64,000 bases of DNA. Source: Saturnia japonica (Eukaryota; Arthropoda; Insecta; Lepidoptera; Saturniidae). Location of the stretch: the NCBI GenBank assembly GCA_033032175.1, contig CM065307.1, forward strand, positions 5,270,001-5,334,000. Direction: 5' to 3'. Positions within the stretch are counted from its first letter, which is position 1. Each line of letters begins with the position of its first letter. The position numbers and the translations under genes are program-made. The notes beneath the pieces were generated by a model. The model was not told where the DNA came from. It saw nothing but the letters and a program-made list of their open reading frames with translations, and searched no databases. Below are positions 53,929-64,000 of this stretch, piece by piece.

Positions 53929-54200
53929 TCTATACAATTAATTTATTTATTTAATAAATTTAATTTGAAGAGTCTGTTTGTAATGTCAAAATAACAGTTT
54001 TTTACTAAATGCATCTGAAATTATATATAATATACGATACCTATAACAAAAAGCCCTTTTTTTCTGTCTGTCTGTTTGTTCCAGGTAATCTCCGAAACGG
54101 TTGGACCGATTTTGACGGGACTTACACTGATAGATAGCTGATAATATAGGGAGTAACTTGGGCTGCTTTTCTTTCAGAAAAAGAAATAAGGTTCCGCACA
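53929..54200 (+). mobile_element. Helitron-like element, 5' part
   Basis: Starts TCTATACAATTAATTTATTT; identical to 18991-19140 for the first 150 bases with a single nearby substitution, then the family continues with GCTGATAATATAGGGAGTAAC and TTTCAGAAAAAGAAAT until similarity stops near 54200. A possible 3' end GGGCACACCGCTAGT at 54543-54557 may belong to it. Confidence 0.55.
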
Positions 54201-54569
54201 AATACAGAGTTTATATATTCTAAGCGATATACCTATTGTAAATTATCTGGATTATACAGTTTTGCTAAAAGTGAATTATTTCATTGTGTTATTCCTCTTA
54301 TGGTGAAAATAAAACTTGGGTGAAAGTTTGTATGAAGAACCCGTTATGTCTCAAATTAGGGCTATTCATATTTATGCTTTTGGTAAGAAAGAAATAAAAA
54401 GAAATATTTAATGGAAATTGTACAAGGGAAATACACGCCATTCCTCAATTGATACGGCATATGAATTGTCAACAATATGGATAAAAATAAAGTTACGGCA
54501 TGTAAATAACTACAGCGTAACTATAAACGCGTGCGGAGCCGAGGGCACACCGCTAGTACCTACTATAGT

Positions 54570-55159
54570 ATAATGAAGCGGAAAAGTTTTTTTTGTTTGT
54601 TTAAACACGCTAATCTCCGGAACTACCGGTCGGATTTGAAAAATTATTTTTGTATATGATAGCCAGACTCTCGAGGAGTGCTATAGGCTATATAAGATTA
54701 AGCTACAAATCGAGTTCCTCTCGAACTGCTTTAACCGCGTGCGCCGGTGTAATCGTTAATGATACGGAAATACAATGTTCTACAATAATATTGATCCTTA
54801 AAATATCTAAAAAAAAGTCAGGGATAGTATATACCTATCTCTTATATAAAAGCCAAAATAAGGTATTATGTGACTTAGATTTGTTGAAAATGAAAAAATT
54901 GTTTTAGAAGCATTATTTATAGACATGGCATATTAATCCTTACAAACAAAAATTACTTCATCATAAAGACAATTTTCTGAAGTTAAATTTTGCTATTTAT
55001 ATCATGTTATTTGGAAAAATAGTTTAGGAGATAATGGAAAATTAATATAATTTGTCCTTGCGGGAAGTTATGTACTCTGATTTTAATGAGCTACACGGGT
55101 GCGTTGGCAATGTTTGTCATATAAATTTAACACGGGTGAAACCGTGGGGCACAGCTAGT
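54570..55159 (+). mobile_element. Second Helitron-like family, longer copy
   Basis: GCTAATCTCCGGAACTACCG near 54610 parallels the main family's conserved core, and the 3' third matches 13690-13919 to the end CCGTGGGGCACAGCTAGT. It is followed by a (TA)n microsatellite at 55160-55183. Non-coding. Confidence 0.5.
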
Positions 55160-55209
55160 ATATATATATATATATATATATATGGTTTGAATGTATTATG
55201 TCCATTACA

Positions 55210-56052
55210 ATTACATGATTTTGTTTACTTTCAAACGAATTACCACATGATGCTGTGGAGACTGCAGCATTAATAACCAAAATGGATAATTTATTTGATG
55301 CTATGAATGGTGACACAGCAGACAGGAAAAGGGGAAAACTATATTTAACGAATATGTCCTCAACCAGCCCTCATTTAGAATTATTTTAAAAAATGATTTT
55401 TTTTAGAATTAAAATTTTTAGGGGCAAGAAGTAAGCGCCCATCTCAAGACGACTGGTTGAGGACGCTAAATGCTATTGAGGAAGTATTTTATAATTTTTG
55501 AAAATATAATGTTAATTCATTATCTGTCCGAAGGCTTAACCAAGATCCTCTTGAAAACTGTTTTCGATGCATTAGAAGCAATTGTGGTTGCAATCCAATT
55601 CCCACTTCTGTTCAGTTTATTGCAGCATTGGAAACTAGTATAATAAGAAATTTAATAATAAATAATAATAAAAATAGAAATTGTCTGGATGACAGTAATG
55701 ACTTACTCAATAATTTTACAGTGAACAAACAAACTTTACGAAGGAACCGACAAAACATAATGAAGGTGTTGATGATACTTTAAACTACAAAACCATATAC
55801 TCTGCCGTAGACATGCCCCAGTGTTCTGGAGAAATGCAAGCATGTGCATACGTGTGCGGCTTTATAGCTAAAAATATGGCACTAAATTGCCAGCTAAGCA
55901 AAAAAAATATGCTTGTTGATCCAAACACTGAGGTATGTCATTTATTTACATCTTTCAAAGAGTATAACGATGTAAAAACCAGTTTAAAATACATCCAGCC
56001 TAGCTTCTGTAAACTAGTTGAAAATGCTACATGTTTAATTAATAATTATTAA
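55210..56052 (+). pseudogene. P-element-type (THAP9-like) transposase, C-terminal remnant
   Basis: LPHDAVETAALITKMDNLFD near 55240, ARSKRPSQDDWLRTLNAIEE near 55430, then SVRRLNQDPLENCFRCIRSN and NPIPTSVQFIAALETSII (55520-55640). The block L.QDPLENFF..IR..GG…NPT..QF is the signature of P-element and THAP9 transposases. 55813-56052 (ACAYVCGFIAKNMALNCQLS…) is the expected far C-terminus. Stops and frameshifts occur throughout, and no THAP finger is present on this fragment. Confidence 0.75.
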
Positions 56053-56776
56053 AAAGAAAATTCACATAAACAAAAATTAAAATATCATTTCAAAAATAAT
56101 TGTGAAAACTTTGATAAAGATTGGCTGAAGGGTTATATTAAGATCATTCAGAAAATAATTTTAAGAAAATAATTGATAGCACAATTGCCATATGCATAGG
56201 AAGGTTTTCTGTTTTAAAAAAAAGGGGATTTGTGGAGTTAGCTTCAAAAAAATCTTTAAGAAGAAAAATAAATATATTGCAAAATGTTTAAAATCGTGTT
56301 TTATTTAGTGCATAAATATCCCTAATACACGATATCGTCGATAAGTATGTATATATATTTATATTGTGTAAGAGCAGCTTTTTATACTTTAATTAATGAT
56401 TGGTCTACGCTGCACTCCCGCAATATCGATTAATCATTAATCTAAGATTGTCTGAATTTATTAAAGGAAATTAGATTTAAATATCCCGCGCTAAGAAAAA
56501 TACTGATGGTATTAACTGGGGCGCTAGTGTGCTGCGTGTAAGTATTTCTATACTATGAAGAAGTAGTTCTTCTCTCGTTAGAGACTGGAGAGTATATTGT
56601 TCTGTGATACTGCTTGATAAATCGTAACAGGATTACCAACTCTTAAAAAAAACCCCCTAAGATTAAGATGAAATAGTCCTAAATACCCCTAAATGAAATA
56701 ATCAAAAGCCCAAAATTATAATTAACATACGAAATCATACAATAGATAACGGACATAACCACACTGATCACTAACC
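56053..56776. other. Non-coding, nothing recognised
   Basis: AT-rich, with CGATATCG words around 56328-56340 and TATTAATCGATTAATCATTAAT-like palindromic patches near 56425. No gene is supported. Confidence 0.35.
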
Positions 56777-57085
56777 ATGAGTAACTCAGCAAAATACCTT
56801 GCACCAATTCAATACCTCAAGCGCAGCTTACTGCGTCGGCGCATTGAGTTAGCTAAAATTAGCGCTCTAGCACAGCAAAATAGTGCGCGAGGCAACAAAG
56901 TTAAAGAAATTAATGAGTCAGCTGACCGACGCGAGCGGCGGGATGCGACGCTGTCCATTAGCCGGCTCGCTGCGTCGAAGTGCGCTGTGCCCCAACACAT
57001 TTGGATTGTGTTGACACACCTGGCGCGGCACGGCGTAGCGCAGTAAACTGAGTTGGCGCAATTGCGCGACACAGTGTTACCCATG
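56777..57085. repeat. GC-rich island with inverted words, open on both strands
   Basis: A 300-base GC-rich block stands out against AT-rich flanks. GCGCAGCTTACTGCG at 56822 and GCGCAGTAAACTG at 57039 are partly inverted copies, and CGGCGCATTGAGTTAGC/GAGTTGGCGCAATTGCG are related. Overlapping ORFs of 89-91 codons exist on both strands, which is what a compositional island gives. A MITE or SINE is more likely than a gene. Confidence 0.35.
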
Positions 57086-57540
57086 TCTACTGATCACTAA
57101 TAAATTTGAAATTTTGAACGCGCTATGCAGAGATATTTAACAAGTGTTATGTGGAGTCCCGTGCCGCCGCGAGATGGCGTGCGTCAACTTGACCATTGAC
57201 TTTAACCACAGACTTTAACAACTCGTTTAGTATTAATTCTTATTTGTCTCTGTTACAGTATAGGTATAGGCCAGAGATAAATAACAATGTATAGGCAGTA
57301 CCTATAAACAAGTAACAAAAGATAGTACCATGGACGTTTTTCTTTTTTACTTGTTTTGGTCAGTCAAATTAATGACGCATGAATACAATTTAAAGTCCTA
57401 AAAATAGTCTTAAATTGTTTTGGAACATAAAAAAAGCCCAATACGCATATGCAAAAACCCTAAGTTGGTAACCCTGAGTCGTTACCCAAATGGCGAGCTG
57501 TCATTGTTTCATGCCTTTTGATTTTGACTGAGGAGGCGGT
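57086..57540. other. Non-coding, nothing recognised
   Basis: Mixed composition, with no element end or ORF supported. The LINE 5' UTR may start near 57520-57560. Confidence 0.3.
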
Positions 57541-57757
57541 GGTTATTGGTCTATGGGAGGCGGAACAAACGTCAAACGGTCAATTTGCGGAAATTTTATT
57601 TACAGCTAAGAAATTTTATTTTTAATATTATTTGATGATAAGTTCATTGTATTTTAGTTCGTTTTTAGTTTACTTTTAGAATCATCTTGTAAATTATCAT
57701 TTTCTCGTTTATTAAATCGTTTCATTGTAGTTAGTAGGTACCTATTTTAATTTAATC

Positions 57758-58384
57758 ATGGCTGCCTCTTCGGGTGGGCATGAACCGCCTGATCCTGGCG
57801 TTTTTGTTGAAATTACGAAATGTTCATCTAGAGATCTATCTCCAGCGGAATTTGTATCGGTCAATGAAATGGATTTCAATTCCGTTTCTTCAGCTTTGAA
57901 TGATAATTTTCTCGCGCAGTTGATTGCCAAGACAACTAAAAAGACGAAAAGAGTTTCAAAACTAAAAACTTCTTTCTATAAAATGTCCCGTGAGGATAAT
58001 AATTAAGTTTCTCAGGACTCGCTCCTACCTTTAGGTCAAGTTCACTCATCAAACTATGCGGAAAAGGACACTGCTTTTTCTCAAATTATGGTTTCGTTCG
58101 CTCAGTCCACTCCATCTTTTCCTCAAACCAATATTATGCCGTATTCTACTGCTACTGGGCGTCAGTTATATAATTGACAAAATATGGGACCATGCATTGT
58201 ACATGTTCATGAAGTTTCATCTGACCCGAATGTAGGTACTTATCTGCATCCAGTAAGCTTCGGAAAGTTCTTAGCGATGCATCATTTCAAAGGGATTATT
58301 GATGGTAGTTTTGAGAGTATTGGTCGGAACAGAATTAAGTTAGATTTTATGTGTTATAATGATGCTAATGACTTAAGAAGGTAA
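57758..58384 (+). pseudogene. LINE ORF1-like reading, broken
   Basis: Starts MAASSGGHEPPDPGVFVEIT; stops at 58006 and near 58177 interrupt an otherwise continuous reading to 58384, whose last part (VGTYLHPVSFGKFLAMHHFK…NRIKLDFMCYNDANDLRR) resembles the RRM-like region of LINE gag proteins. No zinc knuckle is present before the deletion. The assignment rests mainly on position before the RNase H piece. Confidence 0.5.
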
Positions 58385-58439
58385 TAAAAACTATATTGTA
58401 TTTCAGTGCAAGGATCTTTTATAAAGATGTTTTCGCTCA

Positions 58440-59003
58440 CAATTAAAAGTAGTTTTGGCCTGGATTCCAGGACACAGTGGTATCACTGGGAATGAACGAG
58501 CAGATTTAGCTGCTAAAGAAGAAATAGTTTGTGGTGATAAGGTCCCCTTTAAAAATTATCCACAAATCTTATCTTTAATTTCTAAGCGTGATTTGACATT
58601 AAGATGGTCTCATAGATGGAATGGTAGTAGTAGACAAAAAGGATCTAAATTTGCACATCTTCAACCAGTCATTCCAAATAAACGGTGGTTCTATAAAGTT
58701 CATGTTATTAGAAAAATGTCATCTATCATTTGCAGAATGCGATTTAACCATTGTTGTATACCTGTCCATATAAGAAACTACGTGTTATGAATTCATCAAT
58801 TTGTGAGTGTGAGGTTGATGAGGGTTCTCTTGAGCATATTTTTTTTTTGTTTTCCCGAAATTTAACCACTGTCCTTTATTTGATGCATGTATAAGTTATG
58901 GTTTTCCATTACCGATTAATATAGAATGTCTCATTTATAACCCTAGTCCAATTACTGTGAATATTCTCTCAAAGTTTATAGTCAGTAACAATATATCTTT
59001 ATA
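58440..59003 (+). pseudogene. LINE RNase H and C-terminal fragment
   Basis: LAWIPGHSGITGNERADLAA is the RNase H motif of I/Jockey-type LINEs. It continues to 58790, then after frameshifts SSICECEVDEGSLEHIFF (a Cys motif) and a tail ending near 59003. Dead. Confidence 0.75.
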
Positions 59004-59018
59004 AAATATATATGTAAT

Positions 59019-60302
59019 TAGGTCCTTACATATGAAATTGGCGTTTTGTACGGGAGGAATATAAAGTCAATTTTTTTTTTGTAAAATATATATAATTAAG
59101 CAAAGTATGCACTGTTGTTATCTATGCACTTTTATCATCTCATAGGTATTTGATTGATCCCTTTACTAAAAAACCATGGGGGCGAGAATCAATAAACTCT
59201 TTGAAAGCGGTTTGGACTGCCGCATCGGAGTTGAATTTTTTTTCCTTGTAAGAAGTTGTTCAAATTCCGGAAAAAATGGTAATCTGTTGGAGTATGGTCC
59301 GGGGAGTACGGTGAATGTCACAGACATTCCAATTGTAGCTTATCTAACTTAGTGGTTGTTAGTTGTGCATTGTGTGGTCTGCGTTGTCGTGAAGCAGTAG
59401 TGGCCTAGAGCAATTGACCAATCTCGATTGTTTTGCAGCTAGTTCTTCCTTCATGGTTTGCAGTTGCTGACTATAGATATCTGCCGTAATCATTTGGCCA
59501 GATTTTAGATAGCTGTAGTGAACGACACCGGCACTAGTCCACCAAACACTCAGAAGTAACTTTTTCTGAGTCAATTTTCGTTTAGGGCAGAATTTGGCTG
59601 GGTCTCTAGGGTTCAGCCATTGCGACGAGCGCTTCCGATTATCGTACAGTATCCACTTTTCATCACAAGTAATCATTCGATTTAAAATCCCTTCATTATT
59701 GTGTCGGTTGAGCAAAGTAACACAGCAGTCGACGCGTGTTTGCAAGTTCGATTCACTCAATTCATGAGGTACCAATCGTTCAAATTTTTTTACTTTCCCG
59801 ATATGCTTCAAGTGGATTTATACAGTTTTATCACTTACCTCGAAGCCTGCAGCTATCTCTGAAGTGCTTTGTGATGGATCCGCTTCCACAATAGCTTTTA
59901 ATTCTTCATTTTCTACTTTGGTCTCTGGCCGTCCACGGAGTTGATTCTGAAGGTCGAAATTTCCAGAACGAAAACGTTGAAACCAAAAACTTACCGTGCT
60001 TTGTTTTGCGACACCAGCGCCGTACACATCATTAATACTTCTAGCTGTTTCTCCAGTACTGGTGCCACGGTAGAACTCGCACTCGTAAATATACCGATAT
60101 TTCATGTTTTCAATTGTGCGGTAATAAGCGACGCCAAAGAAAAAAATAATGAGGAAAAAACAAATGAATGACTGTTTTCAAAACTCAAATGTACCAGCTA
60201 AATGAATTTATAAATTTGAATTTGGTATTCTTAATCAAAGAGGAGATATTTCAGATCAAAGTGGTCAGTACGACAAAACGCTAATTTCATATTTAAGGAC
60301 GT
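59019..60302 (-). mobile_element. mariner-family DNA transposon, about 1.28 kb
   Basis: Terminal repeats: left TAGGTCCTTACATATGAAAT and right (reverse strand) TACGTCCTTAAATATGAAAT, continuing to TGGCGTTTTGTAC/TAGCGTTTTGTCGTAC. TA is at both ends. Size is typical for mariner. The transposase on the minus strand has one nonsense codon and one or more frameshifts. Confidence 0.85.
59160..60105 (-). pseudogene. mariner transposase (D,D34D), broken
   Basis: 60105-59821: helix-turn-helix region (MKYRYIYECEFYRGTSTGET…STVSFWFQRFRSGNFDL…GRPETKVENE). An in-frame stop at 59818-59820 sits between SDKTV and IHLKHIGKVKK. 59811-59359 has the first Asp in MITCDEKWILYDN and the second in LLLHDNA, where the normal HDNARPH reading is lost by a frameshift. 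59350-59160 keeps a third-Asp context TDYHFF and the C-terminus in a shifted frame. Apart from these lesions the sequence is well conserved. Confidence 0.85.
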
Positions 60303-60899
60303 AATATATGATGTGATATAATACGATTTTATTGTAATTACATTTAGATTTTTAAATAAAACATGTTTTTTGGATAATACATTAATTTAGTTTTATAATT
60401 GGTATTTTAAAGTAAAATTTATTTTCTCCAAATTTATCGACATTCTCTTTATTGACGAGAAGTTGACATAGATTATATAAATATACGAGTTTAGAGAGGC
60501 TTTTGAAGCAGTGACGTCATTTTAGAGTGTTTTGTAACGAAATTTTGTTTACTTTCTGATTGGTACGTGAAACGTCACCTAAACTGGCATTTGAAGGTTA
60601 ATTAAGAGTTTGTTTAAAAGAAGAAATTAACGGTTAATTACCATACACTAACTCCATTTCGAGTAAAACATGTTTTAGCGGCTTTTGAAATTACACTACT
60701 CACCTATACAAATTGTGGTATTATTTGAATATATCAATTTGATATTTCGAAAAGATTCATTTCTCATGTGATTCGTTTTGATTGTTTCAGTCTACCTTTT
60801 TACTACACTTTGGTTACATTTACATCGTTAAAAACCAGTAGAGGAACGGTGTAGTATCGGTTAAAATTAAGAATCGTTTGGCACGCGGAGGGGTACGGG
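60303..60899. other. Non-coding, nothing recognised
   Basis: AT-rich sequence with no supported feature up to the GC-rich run GGAGCGGGGGGGTTAGG. Confidence 0.35.
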
Positions 60900-61218
60900 A
60901 GCGGGGGGGTTAGGTGGGGGCGGTGCCCCTAAACCCTATGACAATACTCCCGTTACAAGGTAACTCACCAGAGCTAAGTTATAGGGGTTCAAAGTTTCAA
61001 GGTCAAATCTGAAATTTCCACATTTTGCAATCTCTTGTAATATTAGAGGCAAGAAATGGATCAGGGAGGTTGATGGGGGCAGCCACCCACCCTCTGAAAC
61101 TATTCCCATGAAGTAATAACCTTTCTGGACAGAGGTATAGGGGTTTTATGTTTTAAAGTTAAATTCAAGATTTTGATGGGATTTTACTCACAATAAACAT
61201 GATAAGTGATAATATTAG
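60900..61218. repeat. Diverged tandem pair, unit about 165 bp
   Basis: Unit 1 (60900-61046) and unit 2 (61057-61218) share the order: G-rich start (GTGGGGGCGG / GATGGGGGCAG), CCC-rich words, 'actattccc'/'aatactccc', TATAGGGGTT, AAAGTT.AA, AAATCTGAAATTT / AAATTCAAGATTTT, and the end AATATTAG. Identity is low, so this is an old duplication or two copies of one repeat. Confidence 0.45.
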
Positions 61219-61588
61219 GACTTGGCACTCGCCGACCGCTGTCGCGGTACGCTCGCTTCGCTCGCTCGGCTCATGCTTGCACATATCGCAAGACACCTAA
61301 AATGGGCGCGTGCGTCTGCCCATATACAAATGTGCTACGTCAATCTATACAGAGCGGGACCGCGCACCGAGGGCGCGAATGCGACGGGAACGATTCCCTC
61401 GTACTCTGTATAACCGACGGCGGATAACACGCTACGGTAACCAGCTGTCTGGAAACCGACCCTGCTCACACCCGAAACTACTAGGCGTGAAGAGGGCGAA
61501 ACATTAAGGTACACACGCAGTGAGGTGCCAGCTGGTAGGCGCGGCGATGACGTAGCACGAAGCGGAATGGACTGGGTCGCTGGCGGGT
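61219..61588. other. GC-rich stretch beside the second BEL/Pao LTR
   Basis: Contains CGCTCGCTTCGCTCGCTCGG and several overlapping ORFs on both strands that look compositional. It may belong to an unknown repeat. Nothing definite. Confidence 0.3.
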
Positions 61589-62423
61589 TGAACACTTAGT
61601 GAAGATGCAAAATGACACACAGGCACCACAATAAAATTCGCTGTATTCTTCAAGACACAATACAATTTGTTGGTACTATCTTCTGGGTACTGTTTCTTCC
61701 AGTTTCTTGAGCCTTGAGTCTTCAGCTTGTGGCACCCGTGTGTGCTGGTTGGCCCCAGTAGTGCGCCTTTTATATCGTTTGCCGGAGAGTGAGACGGACG
61801 ATGGCGTCTCTATCCGTACTGCTCATTACCAAACTTGGATGTGGTCCGTTAACCGCGGTAATGCGCCGCGGTTGCAATATCGCTGTCTCTATCTATTATT
61901 ATTATTATTTGTATGCAGAATACAATAAATCGTTAATATCTCTAATTACAATTATTCAATTACTATAAAAACTATTTCACATTATTGTAGATACAAATAC
62001 CTATCCAAAAACACTAACTTTAACATTATAGGTTAATAAACATGGTAGATACAAAGCGTTAAACATTGCAACTTTAAAACAGCTTGAAACTCGTTATTTA
62101 CACACTATTTGATGTTACAAACATTATAAAACATATACAGAAGACTATTTTACCTATATAACACAAAACATTACATACAACTTTTTTATAATATGAATTA
62201 TTGACGATGTATGATTTTCGTACTTCTAGCGACTATTTCTATTAAATTATAAGTGTTTTTATAACTTATATACTGTTCTTATATACCTACACGCTATAGT
62301 AATACATTCGAAACATTAGAAACACTAAATCTATGATTGTTTGTATAAATTATTCATCCCTACAACTTATATTTACAATTGCTATTTTCGTATCATTACG
62401 CTTAGACCTATGCGTCGCTAACA
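61589..62423 (-). repeat. Probable BEL/Pao 3' LTR, limits inferred
   Basis: On the minus strand the pol reading is followed by a G-rich polypurine tract (ACTGGGGGGGGAGA) and then TGTTAGCGACGC at 62423, a plausible LTR start. A plausible end is CACTAAGTGTTCA at 61589. The second copy lies off-window, so neither limit can be confirmed; the interior is AT-rich with a short ATT repeat near 61900. Confidence 0.4.
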
Positions 62424-63990
62424 GTCTCCCCCCCCAGTGTACGCTCCGTCGTGCACTCCAAATTGAGGTCGCGACGTTGCAGGCACGATGACGATGAGTC
62501 TCGACGTGGGACGCCTCAGCACACCTCCTCTCGAGGTCCGGACGTCCGCCACACGTGTCCTGCCATCTGGGCCGGGGTAACTGGCGACGACTTCTCCTCG
62601 CGGCCAGGTGTTGCGTGGTAGGGAAGCATCGGCGATGATTACTATATCGCCCCGTTGCGGTTGTGGAGCCTCTCTCCCGCTGATCTTCCTTGGCAAGAGT
62701 GTTGGTAGATACTCGCGCAGCCACCTCCTCCAGAAGTGGTCCGCCAGACGTTGCGATGTTTTCCAGTCGGCCCGGCCGATGAGTGCGTGCTCGTCGAAGC
62801 TTCCGACGACCGATGAGCCACAGGAACGACCTATAAGGAAGTGGTTAGGGGTTAAAGCTTCCTCATCTTCCGGGCTAGCGCTCAGGTGAGTGAGCGGGCG
62901 TGAATTGACGGTGTGCTCCACTTCCGTGAGCAGTCAGGGTGTGCAGCACTTCTTCTGGCGGGCTTCTCTCGTTCAGGATCGCGGAGAGGGCTGTTTTGAC
63001 GGTTCGCACCATTCGTTCCCAGGCGCCTCCCATGTGTGGCGCGCCGGGTGGTATGAACTTCCAGGTGATGCCTTCATGACTTGCCGCTTCAGCCAGCTCG
63101 GATCTCTTCAACCTCGACATCTCGTCACGTAGCTCGCGATCTGCACCAATGAAGTTTGTGCCATTATCACTATACATTACCCGCGGGTTCCCTCGCCGGG
63201 CAGACATGCGACGTAGCGCCATGACCATGGAGCTGGTACTCAATGATGGTACTAATTCAAGGTGTATCGCGCGCGTCGTTAAACATGTGAAGAGAGCTCC
63301 CCATCGCTTCTCTCTTCGCCGGCCGATGGTAACGTGCATGGGGCCGAAATAATCGACCGCGGTACACGTAAACGGATGCGCTCCGTGTTGCAACCGCTCG
63401 GCGGGTAGATCTCCGGTTGGCGGCAATTGCGGCTTCTCTTTCCTGATGCGGCACCATTGACACTCGTGTAACACTTTCTTCACAGAATTCCGTTGCCCTA
63501 GAATCCAGTACGTTTGTCGCAGCTCGTTCACGACGGTCGCATGATTGGCGTGGCAGAATTTTCGATGATAGCGATCGATGAGTAGGCGAGCGATTTTATG
63601 TTTCCCGTCTAGGACCGCTAAGTTTCTGCTACTCATGTTCATCTTTCGTGTTCTGTCTCGCAACCGAATGATGCCGTGTTATTCGAGCTGGACGTCTATT
63701 TTCCTTAGTTTGCTACCTGTCTTGATGGGTAAGTTTTTCCGTAAACACTCCATCTCGTCCCCGAATGAATTCAGTTGACTGTGGTGTAGTAGGGCTAGCT
63801 CGGCCCGCTGCAAACACTGATCGGGTATTGGTATAAACTTTGTTGTATTTCCTTGCGGCTGTTTTGTTCGAATGGTTTTCCGGATTTCTTTTTTCTTGTG
63901 CGGCTTCCAATCGCTATCGCGCACGACTTTCACGACGCGACCTTTTTTACACAGTTCTATGAATTGGAATATTCTCGCCACGGTTCGCAA
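62418..63990 (-). pseudogene. BEL/Pao pol C-terminal part (integrase), broken, leaves right edge
   Basis: From the right edge on the minus strand: RVVKVVRDSDWKPHKKKEIR (after RNase H), a stop at 63679-63681, then the integrase: H/C zinc region (HRKFCHANHATV…CQWCRIRKEK), D in CTAVDYFGPM, D in MYSDNGTNFIGA, E in HMGGAWERMVRTVK. A frameshift near 62925 leads to HTVNSRPLTHL and the DUF5641-type tail (WKTSQRLADHFWRRWLREYL…) to 62418. It is more GC-rich than, and from a different family to, the BEL/Pao element at 41473-48835. Confidence 0.85.
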
Positions 63991-64000
63991 TAGTTTTATC

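Larger units (their letters stand above)
49852..54078 (+). repeat. Segmental duplication, copy B (source locus)
   Basis: Partner of 16705-19140. Copy B keeps the whole hAT and has an extra Jockey LINE at 51957-53735 with its own target duplication; copy A shows the empty site. Excluding the LINE and one target copy (1791 bases), both are 2436 bases long. Confidence 0.9.
57541..59018 (+). mobile_element. I-type LINE, internally deleted, broken by mariner at its 3' end
   Basis: Putative 5' UTR (57541-57757), ORF1 (57758-58384), then an abrupt join near 58385-58450 to an RNase H domain (58455 on) and the C-terminal end. The endonuclease and reverse transcriptase, about 3 kb, are missing. RNase H downstream of RT is typical of the I clade. 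The mariner at 59019-60302 lies immediately after. Confidence 0.6.

Noticed and set aside
55160..55183. CRISPR-like or regulatory TA array
   Set aside because: A simple (TA)n microsatellite next to a Helitron-like end; nothing more.
56777..57046. 89-codon basic protein
   Set aside because: An ORF of similar size exists on the other strand over the same GC-rich island; there is no domain or codon evidence.
61206..61595. Cluster of overlapping ORFs on both strands
   Set aside because: Compositional ORFs in a GC-rich non-coding stretch; none has a recognisable motif.

Overview
The window looks like insect nuclear DNA, most probably from a moth or butterfly. It is AT-rich, its host genes have introns with ordinary GT/AG sites, and it is crowded with dead transposable elements. 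The order-level guess rests on the kinds of repeat present (Helitron-like copies ending CACAGCTAGT, R1-clade and BEL/Pao elements, a PHD-finger CR1/Jockey-like LINE); no database search was possible.

Host genes are few. (1) 1021-9510, minus: four 5' exons of an MBD-R2/PHF20-like chromatin gene (THAP domain, linker, two Tudor-like segments) that runs off the left edge. (2) 11361-12711, minus: a complete four-exon gene for a 206-residue THAP plus coiled-coil protein. (3) 26518-28908, plus: a single-exon 796-residue TBC-SH3-RUN protein (SGSM3 type) in which the arginine-finger position reads Gln. (4) 32091-33359, minus: the three-exon gene for ribosomal stalk protein P1. All other coding-like sequence belongs to mobile elements.

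Layout. 1-9.5 kb: gene 1, with a Transib (RAG1-like) remnant, a Helitron-like copy and a MITE in its third intron. 9.5-16.6 kb: MITEs, gene 2, a large inverted-repeat pair. 16.6-19.5 kb: a duplicated hAT segment bounded by Helitron-like sequence. 19.8-26.1 kb: a rearranged gypsy remnant (gag inverted against integrase) split by a full-length Copia element with 167-bp LTRs and a GTATA target duplication. 26.1-33.4 kb: genes 3 and 4. 33.7-41.5 kb: hAT remnant, an R1-clade LINE inside a tRNA-like SINE head, a CR1/Jockey-like LINE remnant. 41.5-48.8 kb: a fairly young BEL/Pao element on the minus strand, interrupted by a second R1-clade LINE with a 16-bp target duplication. 48.9-54.1 kb: a complete hAT with 8-bp target duplication, the source of the 16.7-kb duplicate, later hit by a Jockey LINE. 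54-60.3 kb: Helitron-like copies, a P-element remnant, an internally deleted I-type LINE with a mariner at its 3' end. 60.3-64 kb: a diverged tandem pair and a second, degenerate BEL/Pao element leaving the right edge.

The host genes show no functional linkage to each other. What stands out is nested-insertion history: target duplications and an empty/filled site pair let several events be ordered in time. I found no clear new multi-gene system. The strongest leads are the duplication footprint (16.7 versus 49.9 kb), the R1 insertion in a tRNA-like sequence, the Arg-to-Gln change in the TBC protein, and the Transib remnant with unusually long terminal repeats.
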